NCBI RefSeq assembly: GCF_033807715.1 | Contig: NC_084591.1 | Coordinates: 28,058,090-28,122,089, forward strand | Reading direction: 5' to 3' | Source of the DNA: Cololabis saira | Taxonomy: Eukaryota; Chordata; Actinopteri; Beloniformes; Belonidae | Length of the DNA: 64,000 nucleotides | Shown: piece by piece, positions 1-13,550 of the stretch | Layout: each line of letters begins with the position of its first letter | Numbering within the stretch: the first letter of the stretch is position 1 | Made by a program: the position numbers and the translations under genes | Notes under the pieces: model-generated | What the model saw: the letters and a program-made list of their open reading frames with translations, nothing else | The model's database searches: none | What the model was told of the DNA's origin: nothing

Positions 1-429
1 TCATATCCAGTGTTGGCTGCTTGATAAATTGTGATATTTGGGCTCTGTTTCTGCAATAAAAATATCAAAAGCCCCTTTCCACTTGTTTTCATTCATTGGG
101 ATTGTGGCAGAAGCACCACCGAGGGACAACCAACATGAGTTAGCAGAAAATACATGTAGTTCAATCAAGGTTTACTCGCTTTTTGTGCCGATGTAGACTG
201 TACTACTGGAATTGACAATCTGTGTTGCACTCATAGGTTTTCTGATGATAAAACCTTGTTTGTAGGTGAATCTAGGCTACAAACAAAAAGTGGTCCGACA
301 AGTAATATGTTGCTCCATAATCAGTTTAATCATTTAATAGATGTATAACTGTTAAAGATTAAAACAAAGGCACTTATTATTATCAGTTGATGCTTTACCT
401 GATACTAACACTTCCATTTGTGTTTTCAG

Positions 430-3400
430 GGTCTGAAAAAGCCTTACAATCCAATCATGGGGGAGACATTTCGCTGCTGTTGGCTTCATCCTCAAAATGA
501 CAGCTGCACTTTCTACATAGCTGAGCAGGTTAAAGCAGATTCTATCCTTGGTGTGAAATATCTAGCACAATTTGTCAAAAGCAATAAACACAGCAGGTGT
601 AAAATTAAAAAGTGCCAGAGGATATCTGACACTTTTTTTTTTTTTTTTAAATAAAAAACTCTCACATATCTCTCTTCCCATCCATGGCCAGGTGTCCCAC
701 CATCCACCCATCGCAGCCTTTCATATCTCCAACAGGAAGGATGGTTTTTCTATCAGTGGGAGCATCCTGGCTAAATCCAAGTTTTACGGTACATAGCCAT
801 ATTTAATCTGCTTTCTAAAACTAAAGGTTTAGCATGGATTTGTACATTAATGCATTCATACAAAGATGTACAACAACACAACAGTGTAGTTGCAGAGTTT
901 ATCTTTTATCTCTGCCCATTAAGAAATATTCCCACTCCTGCTGCAGAAGCCCTCTAATCTAATATTCATGTTGTTGTTTGTCTTCATGAAGGTAACTCTC
1001 TGTCGGCTATCTTGGATGGCAAAGCCAGATTGCTTTTCCTGAGTAGGGATGAAGAGTATGTCATCACCATGCCCTACGCCCACTGCAAAGGTAATGGTTG
1101 GACGATGAATGTCATTGAGTATCTTTGCTAATGAATCCATCCATATCCAAAGGTGGACACTGAAAACAAAGTTGACATACAGCTCAGCACGAGCCTGCTT
1201 GGTGCCTGATGAATTTGTCTTGGAAGTTTGCACGTCAACTCACTGGCTGCGTTTACGAAGGAACATATGATTAGTCTGTTCAGTCAGATCGTGTGTGGGT
1301 TCCATTTTTGTAGAATAATAATGAATGTAAAAACAAACTCCACTGGTGGGTTGTACTCAGGTTACGTGATTAACAAACGACCCACCAGCCCGTGTTAGTG
1401 TAACCTCAGAGTCCAGCTCGACTCGCCGCCATGCGTCAGTCAATGTAAAAAGGACAGGCGACTCTAGATCGGCGTGTAATGAATGGTATCTGGCAGTGTA
1501 AAAGCAGCTAATATTTCTCAACTAAAGCCAATCCAAATAAGGACTATTCATGCTCTGAATGTTGAACCCTCGCACGACAGATATTACAAATAAAGGTGCG
1601 GGTATACTTCTGCGTCACACACACGCAGAGCACACGGCGCACCCGTGACCCCGTCACGAATCGTTCTGACTTCTCCGTCTCTCCATTTGGTCGCGGTGCA
1701 GTACCCCCCGCGGCCACTAGTTAGCGATCTTTTTCTGAATGGTTTATCCGACTTTTTCCGGTCACAGTAAATCAAAGAAATAAGGACAACTATTGTGCAA
1801 AAAACAAAAACAAAAAAAATCACATATAAACGAAGAAAAAAGCCCTGGAAGTTCACTACTGATTCAAACCGGAAACCGGAAATGCTTCGCTTTCAAACGA
1901 ACCAATCACAGCCCTCTCGGTCTGCGTGTGGACGGCGTCTCCTCGACGCGTAGTTACAATTTTCGGGAGGTGCACGTCAGTGACGGCGCATGTGACGGCG
2001 TGTCCTCTGCGTGTCCAAAAACCACACGCCGTAGACACGGCGTCGTTTTGACGCAGAAGTATAATTCAGCCTTAAGAGATGAAGAATGTAACACAAGTTT
2101 ATTTTCCAGGGTTATTTTGGGATGTTGATCATGTCTTGTCTCTCAGTCCAGTCTCAGAATGCAATCACTGAACTTGACCAGATACTGTACTGGAGTAATT
2201 GTGTATTCAAGCAGGAGTACTTAATGCCAATAGCTGAAGTGTTGTTGATCTGACGATATGATGTCATGTCTCATGTAGGTATCCTGTACGGCACGATGAC
2301 TTTAGAGCTGGGAGGGAAAGTTACCATCGAGTGTGAGAAGACGAAATGTTTTGCAGAGCTTGAGTTCAAACTGAAGGTTTGTTTTTAAATTATCTGTTAT
2401 AGTGTACAAACGCATTTCATACAGATTATCTCTGTGCCTTTTTTAATAGGGTGTTATGCTTTCTTTCTGTTCACTGCAGCCTTTCCTCGGAGGTTCCTGC
2501 TCCGTGAATCAAATAAGTGGAAAGATCTTTGTGGGTGAGGAGCTGCAGGCCACCGTAGACGGACACTGGGTAACTACCTTTTATGGTCAATGTCTCCATT
2601 GCTGGTTTTCTTCTAAGATCCCTTTCTGCCACATATTCACAGCTGTATACTATTTAGTTATTCTCTGTAGTAATTAGAGACAGAATTAATAATAATTTGT
2701 TTAGAAGTTGCAGATCAAGTAAAAAGGTTTGGAGGGGTGTCAGAGTGGGCTCGAGTACGTTTAAGATGTTTATGTATGAGCAGGAGGCGGTGAGGACTTC
2801 AGACAAGTTTCAAACTAATGGATGTTTTCCCAAACTTGGGAAGACATCCTAGAGTGACTTGAAACAGTCCCTGGATGATTAACATCTTTGCATCTTTCCT
2901 CCCAACGTTGGTTGGCGGCTTTGTGAAATGAATTGATTTATGTGCTATGAATTAACAATTTATTCTCTTTTGTTTAAATCAGGACAACGAGGTGTTTATT
3001 CAGGAGAAGCGCTCGGGCCAGCAGGAGACGCTGTGGAATCCAAGCCCAGATATTCGTAGCAGACGCCTGAAGAGACGAGTGGTCCAGATAGACCAGCAGG
3101 GAGAGTTTGAGTCTGAGAGGTAAACCCGATTCAGTATTTACCTGTGCATCACATTTACTCTTAACCCTTAAGTGAAAAATATTACATTTGAGTTGTGAAA
3201 TGTAAAAGCAGATATTTTGACTTGCCATGAAGTCCAGTCATAAGTGTAACATTTATGTTCCACTGAATTGTATTCGTGAGCAAACAAACATAAAACCTTC
3301 CTTTTACATTTTACACACACATCAATTAAAGGTTGATGATGTTGGAGTGATGAAATGCACTTGGGGAAAGTGAACACCCTCATTGCTGAGTAACAGCTGC

Positions 3401-6400
3401 AGTCAACAACTTTTCTTTTCATGTCATAACAAGAAAAGTAATTAAAAAAACTGCGTCTGACTTTGGTGAGAGTGTTCGGCCGTATGCTTCATTAGCCGCT
3501 GCTTTAACATGTTCCCCATAGACTGTGGCAGCATGTGACCAGTGCCATCATGGACCGGGACCAAGTGCGGGCCACGCAGGAGAAGTATGTGCTGGAGGAG
3601 GCTCAACGCAAAGAGGCCAGAGAGAGAGGAGACAAACCCTGGATCCCACGTCTTTTCCAGCAGGACCCCGTCACCTCCGAGTGGCTCTACCGGCACATGG
3701 AGTATGAAAACACACACCAAGCTGCTAAAACACACATGTTTCTGTAATCTTTGCTTGAGTGTTGTAAATGGCGTACAGTGGACTAGGATCGCTTTTAATT
3801 ACATTGTCTTTTTTTTTTTCCTGTTCTTTTTTTAGCACCAGGCCGTGGGACCCAGAGCACAGTCTCGTTCAGTTTGAGAAGGATGGCATTATTCAGACTC
3901 ATGAGAAAAGGCAGAGGCAACACAATGGGTTCTCCTACAGCCGCAGCTGGGACAGTCAACACAAGGTTAAACCGGAGTTACAGCACTGGAAGAAATGTTT
4001 TCTGATCAGTTTTCTTTGTGATGTGCAGGACTCTTCTTCTAAAAATAGATTCAGTGCATTTTTCCTCTTCAGTCTCTCAGTTTACCACCATGTCAAAGTA
4101 GAAAAATATAACCAGAGATGTCTCAAAGGATTTAGTTTCAGACTTGGACTTAGGCCAGGCTACTCCAGCTTTGTTTTCTTAAAGCCACAGAAACCTTTGA
4201 ATTATTTAAAAGCCTAATATTGCACTATATTTTTCTGCATTTAACTTTACTCCATCCTAACTAATCTCTGATCATCTGCCGAGGAAGAATCCTTCCACAG
4301 AACGATGCTGTCTACATTTGAATATGTCACTGCGTCACTATGTCACACTATGTTTGAATACATTTGAATATATGGTTGGTGAGGTGGCGATCACTTCCTC
4401 ACTATCCCCACACAGATGCTTTTCATCAGGTCACCACTTTGCATCTTAGGGTCTAAGTCATGCAAGTGCCTTTTGACAAATTCATAGCAGGGTGTCATGT
4501 GTCTTGTGCCACTCAACCACCAAGGTCTGACCAGTGAGGTGCTGCAACAGTGGCTGTGACATTCAGCCATCCATGAAGCAACTCTGGACCTCATAAAGTC
4601 AGATTTAAGTCGGTGGTTTCTAACTTAATGTTAAAACAAGCTAGCTGGTGCGTCATTTGGGGAGGTTTTAAAAGGAGCAGGAACGTTTGTGTGCTCTCTA
4701 AGACCTGTATCTTAACATGAATCTGTTTTGAAGATCTTTGGATAGTTGTCGACCTCGTGGCTGAATTTTCACTCTGAGAACAACAACATTGTTGGTGTTC
4801 ATTGACAGATATAAGATGCACACCCATGACAAAGGGTGTTTCTGTCTTTAGAACTCAATAAAACTCCAAAAACATGCTTTGGCATTATGGAAAAATCATT
4901 CAGTGAGACAAAAACTTAACTGGATCTACTTTAAAATTAGTTTGTCTCCACAGTAAAATGGGTTCACTCGTTTGCATTTCACTGACTTTTTGTCAACATG
5001 AAAGTTGAGGTCTTTGCTGTGAAACCAGACAACTGACCCTGAGTTGACTCAAACATTGTTGACAATAAGAGCTTTTCCTTCCTACTTGATTTTGACTGCA
5101 GTGATACCCAGATAACAAAATCCCATCTTTTCTAGTGCTTTAATGTTGTATCAACTAGCTCTGTGTTGTCATGTAGGGAGGTTTTATTGATCAAACCTCT
5201 GCTCCCTCCATCCAGATGGGGGTGAGCGGGAAACACAGGAAGGCCAGCAGCCAGCCGTCCAGCTGCAGCCAGAACACGGAGAGCAGCAGCACCACGCCAG
5301 AACCCACTCACGAGTCCTCGGACAACGAAGGTGCGGCGCGCACTCACAAACCAACCCCGATACAAACCAAATTATTTATTGCTGACCTAGTTGAGATAAT
5401 GCACCATGTATAAAATCCTGTCCTTGTCTGATGTGCACAAGCAGTGTTTAGTGAGGACAAGGCGAAGTTTGCTTTATATGTTTTATATTTCTTTACAATT
5501 AAAGAAGATTGTATGTTGTTTTTGTTCTTTTCCATGACTGTATATTATGGGAAAAATATTAGATTTTTGGGAGAATTATTCATCAAAGCAGTCACCTGTT
5601 ATGAGATGAGCCCGAGCTTTAGATTATTGCATTAATTATTAGTCTTGTTTATACCAGAAATATTATTCAGCAATAGTTCACTCGTATGTGGCGAGTTTAT
5701 ATCAGTTTTGATGTGCTTTTAATCTTAAACATGCATTCGCTACATGTTGACTACAACAGAGCTTGTAAACATGGATCCAGAATATTTCGTCTTATTTGAT
5801 CTGTTAAGAAAAACAAAAGGACACATGAGAATAATAAAAAAATGTGCTCTTTCGGAAGGAAAAAAAAAAAAAACTCAAATGATATGCATGTAAAGACATT
5901 TGGAAAAAAAAAAGCGAATCCTTTAAAATGCGTGACAGTTGTTGATGCTTCTTTTCATCTGTTAGATATCACTGTGGAACCTTTTTACCTGTATTAAATC
6001 TTTTAGTGAGTTATTAATTGTTTTTTTGTCTTCAAAAAGTCTTATTTTGTTTTGTGTGCAGGTTTTTCAAGCCAGTGTGCCCGCTGCAGTAAAGAAGTGA
6101 AGGACATCGCTCTGATAGAGGCCTCCATCACATCTATACAGGACACACAGCAGGATATTCAGAGGTGAAAAGGATTCATTTACCGAGTAAAAAAAAATAA
6201 TGAAAAATTCTAGTTACCGTAGTATTTTCACTTAACAGGAATCATATTTGCCTTCCATCAACATATAAATATTAATCTATTCAGTTGTTCATTTTTGAAC
6301 ATTTTTCTGTGGTAAATTGATGCACAACTACAGGTCAAAAGACAGATATAAAGCAATTGATTCAGTTAAAGAATGAAATCAAGTTAATTTTGTTTTCTCT

Positions 6401-6730
6401 GTGACATAATTTCCTACAGTTGGAGTTTTGTGCTAGAAAGAGTCTTGATTGTTTTTGGGGTTTTTTTGCCTCCATTGAGGTCATTTTCATTTGCTGGTTC
6501 TTAATTCTCACTTTTGTATTCTTTGGTCATTCTTGCCCTTGTCTCCACCAGACACGGCTGTGCAGTGTTAACACTGTGGTTTTGTTCGTCCCCATCCTTT
6601 TTTTATTTCACTAAGGAAGTGTTTCAAAAACAGAAAACTATTTGCCTGATTTTTCGAAGTCACGTTTAGCCTGCAAACTCAAAATGACTCTTTTAATGAG
6701 CAGATTTTCTTGGATGGACTTCTTGTCCAT

Positions 6731-6761
<31 letters not shown>

Positions 6762-7131
6762 CTGCTGGTTGGCATGTGTTTGGTCAAAAATAGGCCGACT
6801 AGGTATTTTTAGTGGCTGGTCGATTCTGGGACATCTTTGAAATGCACCGGCCTGTCTGATGGAAACACGAACATTTACTAGCGTGGCCCCAATCAGCGCA
6901 GACATTAACCTAAATTAAGAGTAAAACTTGGGTAAATAATATTCCTGCTCATCAGTGTCAAACACACCTTCAACCAGATTGTTCTGTGTCTGCAGGAACC
7001 TGGTAGCTCTGAGTCGTCAGATGTCTCGCCAGAGAGCGACGGACGACGGTGTGTCATTGACGGGTCGGCACTGGCTCGTCCTCTGCGTCCTGCTCGTCTC
7101 CCAACTCCTCCTCAACTACATCTTCACCTGA
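430..7131 (+). CDS. osbpl5: oxysterol-binding protein-related protein 5 (3' part of gene, 11 coding exons)
   Basis: Coding exons with GT-AG borders and matching phases: 430-528, 692-788, 992-1090, 2279-2376, 2480-2569, 2983-3119, 3522-3701, 3836-3965, 5216-5330, 6062-6164 and 6996-7131 (stop TGA). Together they give 427 residues; the N-terminal part with the PH domain is upstream of the window. Seen: the ORD motif KPYNPIMGETF, the family fingerprint EQVSHHPP (split by an intron at 528/692), the ORD C-terminal half with PWIPRLFQ and SEWLYRHMD, a low-complexity Ser/Thr linker, a short amphipathic stretch, and a final hydrophobic segment ending LLLNYIFT. The family (ORP5/ORP8) is anchored in the ER by this tail and exchanges phosphatidylserine for PI4P at contacts with the plasma membrane. 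ORP8 has the same layout. I prefer osbpl5 because phlda2 and nap1l4 lie nearby, as on human 11p15. Confidence 0.78.
1594..2072. mobile_element. PIF/Harbinger-like MITE (479 bp) in an osbpl5 intron
   Basis: The left end reads AGGTGCGGGTATACTTCTGC and the reverse complement of the right end reads AGGCTGAATTATACTTCTGC. Both ends are flanked by TAA (1591-1593 and 2073-2075), the 3-bp TWA duplication typical of PIF/Harbinger. The interior is CpG-rich with repeated ACGGCG and GACGGCG words and no transposase frame. It lies in the intron between the exons ending at 1090 and starting at 2279. Confidence 0.7.
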
Positions 7132-8285
7132 GCCAACTCCCCAGGGAGGAGTTTCCCTCCAGTGCTGATCTGGCATTAAATCCTCTAAAAAAGCACAGAA
7201 TCAACAGAGGGACAGCAACCTGAGATCAGTGAATGGAGGGTAACTTTGTCCCTCGGTTTCCTCTGAGGGGAGCAGAACGGACTTCAAAGCAATAAACACA
7301 GCCACAACCTGTCAGTCATCTGCAGCCAGGAACAGCATCCCCTAGTGTAGCCAGACTGAAACAGCACCGGCACCTGCGCACTTTGGACAGGAGAGGAGAA
7401 ACAAAACGAGCACGGCTAAAAAGAGCTGAGATTCTGGATTAAAATTGCAGAAAGATTTTGCAAAAAGAAATGATGGAGGATATTTCACCATTCCTTAGTG
7501 TCTTTTTTTTATATTGCCCTGCAATACTGTTTATTTGTGAGTGTGTCTTTATGTGTGTCGTTGTTAAACATTAAGCCTTATGGGCACAAGCAGATCACAG
7601 CTTGGTCTTCTACACCTCTTCCACTCCACATTTTGGGCCTTAATGCTGAAGCCAAAAAAACAACAAAAAAAGAAGAAAAATACAAGATATACAAATGAAG
7701 AGATCTTCAAACAGTGCAATTGTGTGTTTTGTATTGATGTACGCTCAAATACACTCTGTCTCGTCTTTTAATGATGGTGATTTTTACCAAAACAGTATTT
7801 AAAATCTGAAAGGACAGAGTTCTTGTTTACAAAGAGTGCTGCCCGTGTCGTCGGTGGACAGATGAGGGTTAATGGGACGGAGGCCGAGCAGAGAGCCAAA
7901 CAGAGTGTCTTTGTATTTCTGTGCCTGCGGCGCTGTGACTTAAGGCATGATGGAGCAGCACTGCTTTGGTCTAGAACATGACACTAGTGTGTACAATCAG
8001 TCACTTAAGTAAGCGTGGAGGAACGGACAGAGGGAGAGACGAGTGCAACAACAAGGAAAAAAAAATTGAACACGAGTTTAAGGAAAGAGTGTAATGTGTC
8101 TTCACCATGTTCAAGGGACTTTCTTCAGATGTAAATGCTTAGTAAAAAAGAAACAAACGATTTTTCTTTAAATCAGTCTGTATATATTTGTCTGCCAATG
8201 TGTTTCAAAAAGAGATTTCAGAATGTATTTATTATGTGATTCACCTTGGCTTTCTTAATTAAATCTTCACCGCTCTCTGTGGGTT
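7132..8285 (+). other. osbpl5: 3' UTR of osbpl5
   Basis: This stretch follows the stop codon and has no open frame of note. It ends at a likely poly(A) site: an ATTAAA hexamer at 8258-8263 and then a GT-rich run at about 8292-8330, as expected of a downstream element. An earlier AATAAA near 7292 could give a short alternative 3' end. The boundary is inferred. Confidence 0.5.
8258..8263 (+). promoter_or_regulatory. poly(A) signal ATTAAA for osbpl5
   Basis: The common variant hexamer ATTAAA sits about 30 bases before a GTGTGT-rich stretch. This is the best hexamer and downstream-element pair after the osbpl5 stop. Confidence 0.45.
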
Positions 8286-8289
8286 CAAC

Positions 8290-10800
8290 AAAGTGTGTGT
8301 ACGTATGTGTGTGTGCATGAAAGAGAGAGTGTGAGTGATGGAGCACGTATATGCGCGTAAGCCATTAGGGTCATGGTCAACACAGCCAGAGCTCTTAACT
8401 GTGTGTATGTGTTTTTATTTATGGATTATAAGCCCTGAGATCACCAACGGGATAAATGGAAAGCCGTACATGAAGGACGTCAACTCTGAATGCTTCAAGT
8501 TACACCTTAATTTGTTTATTATTGACATTGTTACCGTGTTTTCTACTTTGCTGCCATGTTGTGGAAACTCTACATGCCAGATATCTTTGTCATATAAAAC
8601 AACTACACATGATGGTGCCCGATGTTTTCATCCATACATGTTGCAAACTGTAGCACTACAGTAAAATGTTTTAACTCTGAGACTTGCTTTGGCCATCATT
8701 AATGGAGAAGAGTAGAAGCAGTGGTGCTTAAAATAATCAGTCATCAGTAGGAACAACCTTTCAGTTCCTTTAGTAAGATTGTAATCCCCTTTACACTTTT
8801 TTTTTGTTTTTACTATAATTATGTCAAGTTTCATGTTTTTTCTTCAGTAATTTTGGTAAAAACCAGAGGATTTTTAGTGTTTTACAGTAAATACTAGTTA
8901 TTTCCTCTCCAAGTTTCCACTAGAGGGAGATATTTCTCTGGAACAAAGTCTAACTTTGGACCTAAGACTTTGACATAACTTAAATGTCTGGCTGGATAAA
9001 ATGGGTGAACGTTGAATACTAAACTAAAGATGCTCTCTGCGGAGATGATGTAAAAAGCGAAGGTGACAAGTCCATCTGGTGTGTCTACAACAGTAAGTTG
9101 TAGGACACTCCAGCAAGCCTTTGCAGATCCTCTGATGAGGCCAAGGGGAAAAGAGAGTAGTGTTAACCTTAAGGGGTCTCTAGCCTGAGAGGATTTATTG
9201 GTCTCGCTTTGCTCTCAGGTTTATGGCAGGCTTCTCCATGGCAACGGTTATACAGTTCATCGGCATGCAGAACAGAACCAGAGTGATTTATGTGGGAAAA
9301 CACATGCTGGTAACATGTCCACCACGTATACTCAACTGTGCTGACACTTTAGTGTTGTTTTCCCCCTGAATACGTTGTTTAATCTGTAACCCACTGATAG
9401 TAGGTTTTACCAGCTGGTGTGGTGTTGCATGACGTTGAACACAAGGTCACCGCTCATTTTGATGCATTAAATGTTCTTCAACACAAAAACAATCCCCACC
9501 AAATAATGATAGTGTGCTGGTTACCAGTACTGTTATCTGGCGTCTGATGTTGGGTGACGTAATACCACGTGTGGCAGCTCATCTCTGGTAGGAATCTTTA
9601 TTCTTATGTCTCGTACCTGGTGCTTTTACTTCTGCTGAGACGGACACAGACAGAAGAACAGTGCTTTCATTTACCTGGCCATTATTTCTACTTCTGAAAT
9701 ACACCTGGAGATATTTACAGGCTGGTCATGAGTTTTTCAGTCACCTGACATAACAAGTATGTCGTTACCAGGTTGCCCACGTGGCACATTTCAATTTAAA
9801 AGTGTCAGTTTCCTTTCATTATTAACCACATGTGTCATTAATCTAGATGCTAAGTATTTTCTCATATCCTGATTGCTATGTTGGAACTCCAACCCTGCAT
9901 GAAGTTTCCGCATAATCACATTTTGTGTGTGTTTGTGTGTCTGAACCAAACTTCACAACTCCTTTTATTTCCACCGTGGCAGCTCAGACATAAACCAAGA
10001 CTTCATATCGCAACATAAGAAAACAATTTTTAAATAATATTACCAATTACAGTGAAATCAAACGTGAAATTGCAAATTTTATAATGTGTTTCTAATGAAG
10101 TTTATTACGAAATGTATTTGCAAAGATGAATGTTGTTTGTTTCATCTTCTAATCATCTGGGTGATGACGTTGCTGCAGTTATCCAGAGCAGGACCAAGCA
10201 GCATCAGCGTTTCTTCTGCATCTCCCTCCTGTTTCCAGTCACAGCCGCTGCAGCTCCTGGGTCTTACACCTCCACCTGCAGCAATGATCATCTCTGGAGT
10301 CTGACCGGGTTCAGATCAATATGGAGGTATGTCAGTGACAGATGGAAAATAAACAATACAGTCAGGACTAAACACTGATTATTGCACATACATTTCCAAT
10401 AGATAAATTATAATATCTAAGTGTCCTAATGTAATGTATTTTTTTTACTACGATTGTTGTATACATTGCTGTTATTTGGAAAAATGGTGACATTATATAT
10501 CATCTTAAAATGATGTCTCAGATGATGTTAGAATACTTTGAGAAGCAGCACATACCAACAAGATGCCACTTAATTTGACATTTTGTTTCCCTTTGAAGGA
10601 GTCAGGTCCAGGTCTGAGCTCTTCATCACATGATTAACCCTGGTTCAACACGGTAAAGGTCATTGAAAAGGCCAGTCTTAGGACGGTTTGTCTTTTGATG
10701 TTACGGTCTTCATAAACTGCCTCTCGTGTTGCACAAATAACTCTGGTGGATCAGATGACCTGGGACTGAGAAGTCTAGTTTAAACGAGTTACTTACAATT
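8290..10800. other. intergenic, no gene seen
   Basis: Downstream of the osbpl5 poly(A) site there is only AT-rich unique-looking sequence. The open frames are short, lack splice context and have no recognisable protein motif. Confidence 0.5.
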
Positions 10801-11044
10801 ATTTCACTCGTCTCAGCACAATTACTTCAGTGGCTTATAGACACAAGAGAGAGCACTCCTCACTGCAGGGCTCAATACTACATGCTCAATTACCTCGATG
10901 GCCTGAAAAACACTCACAAAGCCTGCAAAGTGCTTAATGTGCTCCCAAATAACTACATTAAGAGTCTGAAACTTCAACTTTTTAGAGTCTCTGCAGGAAA
11001 CAGAGAATCTCCGGAGTCTAAACAGCCCCAATAGAGTTACAGTA

Positions 11045-11360
11045 AATTAGCTGGTGGAACGAATTAAACAGCTGGAGGATGACAAAAAAAGCTCTTAAGC
11101 AGAAGAATAAGGAACCGGGGGGGGAAGATACTGTAGAAGATCTGAGACAAGTTGAAGAGAAGGGCAGAGATTTCCTGCAAGAAAAGGAAGAAGTTGTGAT
11201 GGAGAGAAATGAGAAAAACAGGAATACTGAGGACCTGAAAGGAGCGCATGAGTTGGAGAAGATTAATTTAATGGAGCGGGAGAAAAATCTGGTAAATGAG
11301 AAAAACAAATTGCTGGAGACAAGGAAACAACATGAGGAGGAGGACAAACATGCTGAGTGA
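11045..11360 (+). pseudogene. frameshifted coiled-coil coding remnant
   Basis: A 93-codon frame from 11079 to the stop at 11360 is extremely charged (Glu/Lys/Arg/Asn) with heptad-like Leu/Val/Met spacing, as in a coiled coil. Just upstream another frame reads LVERIKQLEDDKKSS and then stops, overlapping the first frame. Joined by a shift, the two would make one longer coiled coil, so this looks like a decayed gene end. Coiled-coil tails of GIMAP- or GBP-type GTPases in fish look like this, but no GTPase motif is visible nearby and I cannot assign a family. A chance A/G-rich frame is the alternative. Confidence 0.3.
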
Positions 11361-12354
11361 AAGAGGGGAACTTAATGGGGGACAAAAAACATCCATGAAG
11401 CTGTTCATCTGTGAAATGGAAGAAACTGATGAAGAAAGAAGGAATTAGAGGAATATGGAGATAAGTCTGAAGAGACTGCCTGACACCAGCACCAAGACTT
11501 TTCTCTCCCCCTTTCTACCATTTTTGTTCAATATATCCCTTCTATCCCCTTATGACTCCTCTCCTCCTGCTGGTCTGACACTGTTACTTTTTCTCATTTT
11601 TACATTTAAAATCAAACATTTGACCATTATTTACAATAATGAAATATAATTTACAAGTTTGAATAATAATAACTGTAAAAATCTCACTTCGCTTCAATCC
11701 ATGTATTTAAATCATGCTCATATCAATTAATATTGAAGAGGAAACAATACTAGACATTTTACATCAACCTTGTGGTGGGATGTTCAGGCTGTGAACGAGA
11801 GATTTCAAGGAAAATATCCTCCTCTCTGAAATATGGAGTGTCATGCAGTTGCCTTGAACTGTTTGAAACCGCTTTCATTTGATGAATTATTTGAAATATG
11901 CCGTGGGCTTGGTGTTTCTTCTATTAAAGGTGGATTTACTGATAATTTCAACCTCATCAGTGTATATAAACTGAGGTGAGTAGGGGATGAAACGAAAGCC
12001 GCCCTGAGCCTTCGGTGCAGGACTCGGGTCTGAACCTGAGAAGGTGGAAATCTGCGAGACACCACATGGATCAACATGCCTGCCACACGCGCAGACTTAA
12101 GCCCCGCTGAGGGAAACTGGATCATGTCTAGGAGCCTGGCTTCCCTGCAGAAGGCCTGAATGTGGTATTTAGGCACTTTTGACATAAAATGTCTGTAATG
12201 TGTGGTACAGTGTAAAACAATGGTAAGAACAAGAAAAAAGATGTGACAAAATCATATTAAGACTTCTTTGAAAACTCCTGGTTGTAAATAGTATCAGACT
12301 GTTAAAATACCGTAAAATTACAGATGAATACTCAAAGACCAAAGGAGAACAATT

Positions 12355-12820
12355 TCCGTATTTTCTGGACTATAAGCCGCTACTTTTTTCATAGGTTTTG
12401 AACCATGCGGCTTATACAAAGGTGCAGCTATTCTGTGGATTTTTCTTCCACCGCTCGGGGCGCTCTAACCGGAATTAGAATCAAAACTAATACAAAATAA
12501 ATGCAAAGAAGAATACGCTACTTCTTCTTTAGCAGATAGAAGTAGGTAGAAGCAGATTTCAAACGGATAAATAAATACTGGTTATTTTCTATTTTCTTCT
12601 GTTTTAATCAGCAAAGTTGCTGCCGTGTTAAAAGACACTGTTAGGAAAGGATCTATTCAGGTACAAACATGTACATCATTTACAGTTCAAAATCCTTCTA
12701 TACATGTAGTAAATATCTAATCTAACAACATAAATATCTGCGGCTTGCATATCTTTATTTTTTTAAATAGAGCGGATGCAGCCTGTATGCAGGTGCGGCT
12801 TATAGTCCAGAAAATATGGT
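12355..12820. mobile_element. MITE with TATTTTCTGGACTATAAGCC termini
   Basis: The left end (about 12358) carries TATTTTCTGGACTATAAGCC and the right end carries its reverse complement (TTATAGTCCAGAAAATA, ending about 12820). Terminal inverted repeats of about 25 bp enclose about 465 bp with no coding capacity. The target duplication could not be resolved, so the superfamily is left open. Confidence 0.6.
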
Positions 12821-13550
12821 AATCTGTATAGTATTAACATTTGACATATACAGTAACATGTACCATTATGTGACTCAATATAATAAGAAATGGTCCGTGA
12901 ATATTACAAACATGTTAACCTCCAAAGATAACTCTGGGCTCTGATTTGAAAAATGTGATGAAAGCTTTTAAGTGAAATCCTGTGTCACACGGATCCTGAG
13001 CTGTAACCAGCCATCCTCCTGCTCCTGCGTGTGGTGAGGTGACTGACAGCACTTCTGTCTAGTTCAGTCTCCTCACACACACAGCCTTTGATGTGTAATC
13101 AAGTAGATATTTGGCATATCACTGAGTCAACCACTAATCACACACTGAAACTCATCCGCAAAGGTGGAAAGTGTTTTCCCGCAGACACCTGGAGCCTTGT
13201 CATACTTGGCTAAACCTGTTCTAACTTTGAATATGAATAGAAATTGAAAGCCCTGCGTGACATTGGTAATATTAACATAGTTTACCTTCGTCACCATAAA
13301 GACATCAAATACACTCAGCTTGTAAGATCAGATAGGAGAATCGACACTGAAATGACACACGTGTGTGTTTTTCTGCAGAAGGACAACTAAACATCTCCAT
13401 TCACCAGCAAATCTTTGCCCTTTTTCAGCGTGGCTGTTTGTCTTTGTTTCGTAGCTCCACGGTGAGGACTGGTGTTTGAGCATCGGGGAGAGTTTATCAG
13501 CAGAACTGGGATCAAGAGTTTGGGAGATCTTTAAGTGACTTCTAGTGTGC

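Noticed and set aside
1..429. Search for a further osbpl5 exon upstream of 430
   Set aside because: The preceding ORD exon expected in the family is not visible in any frame here; it must lie outside the window.
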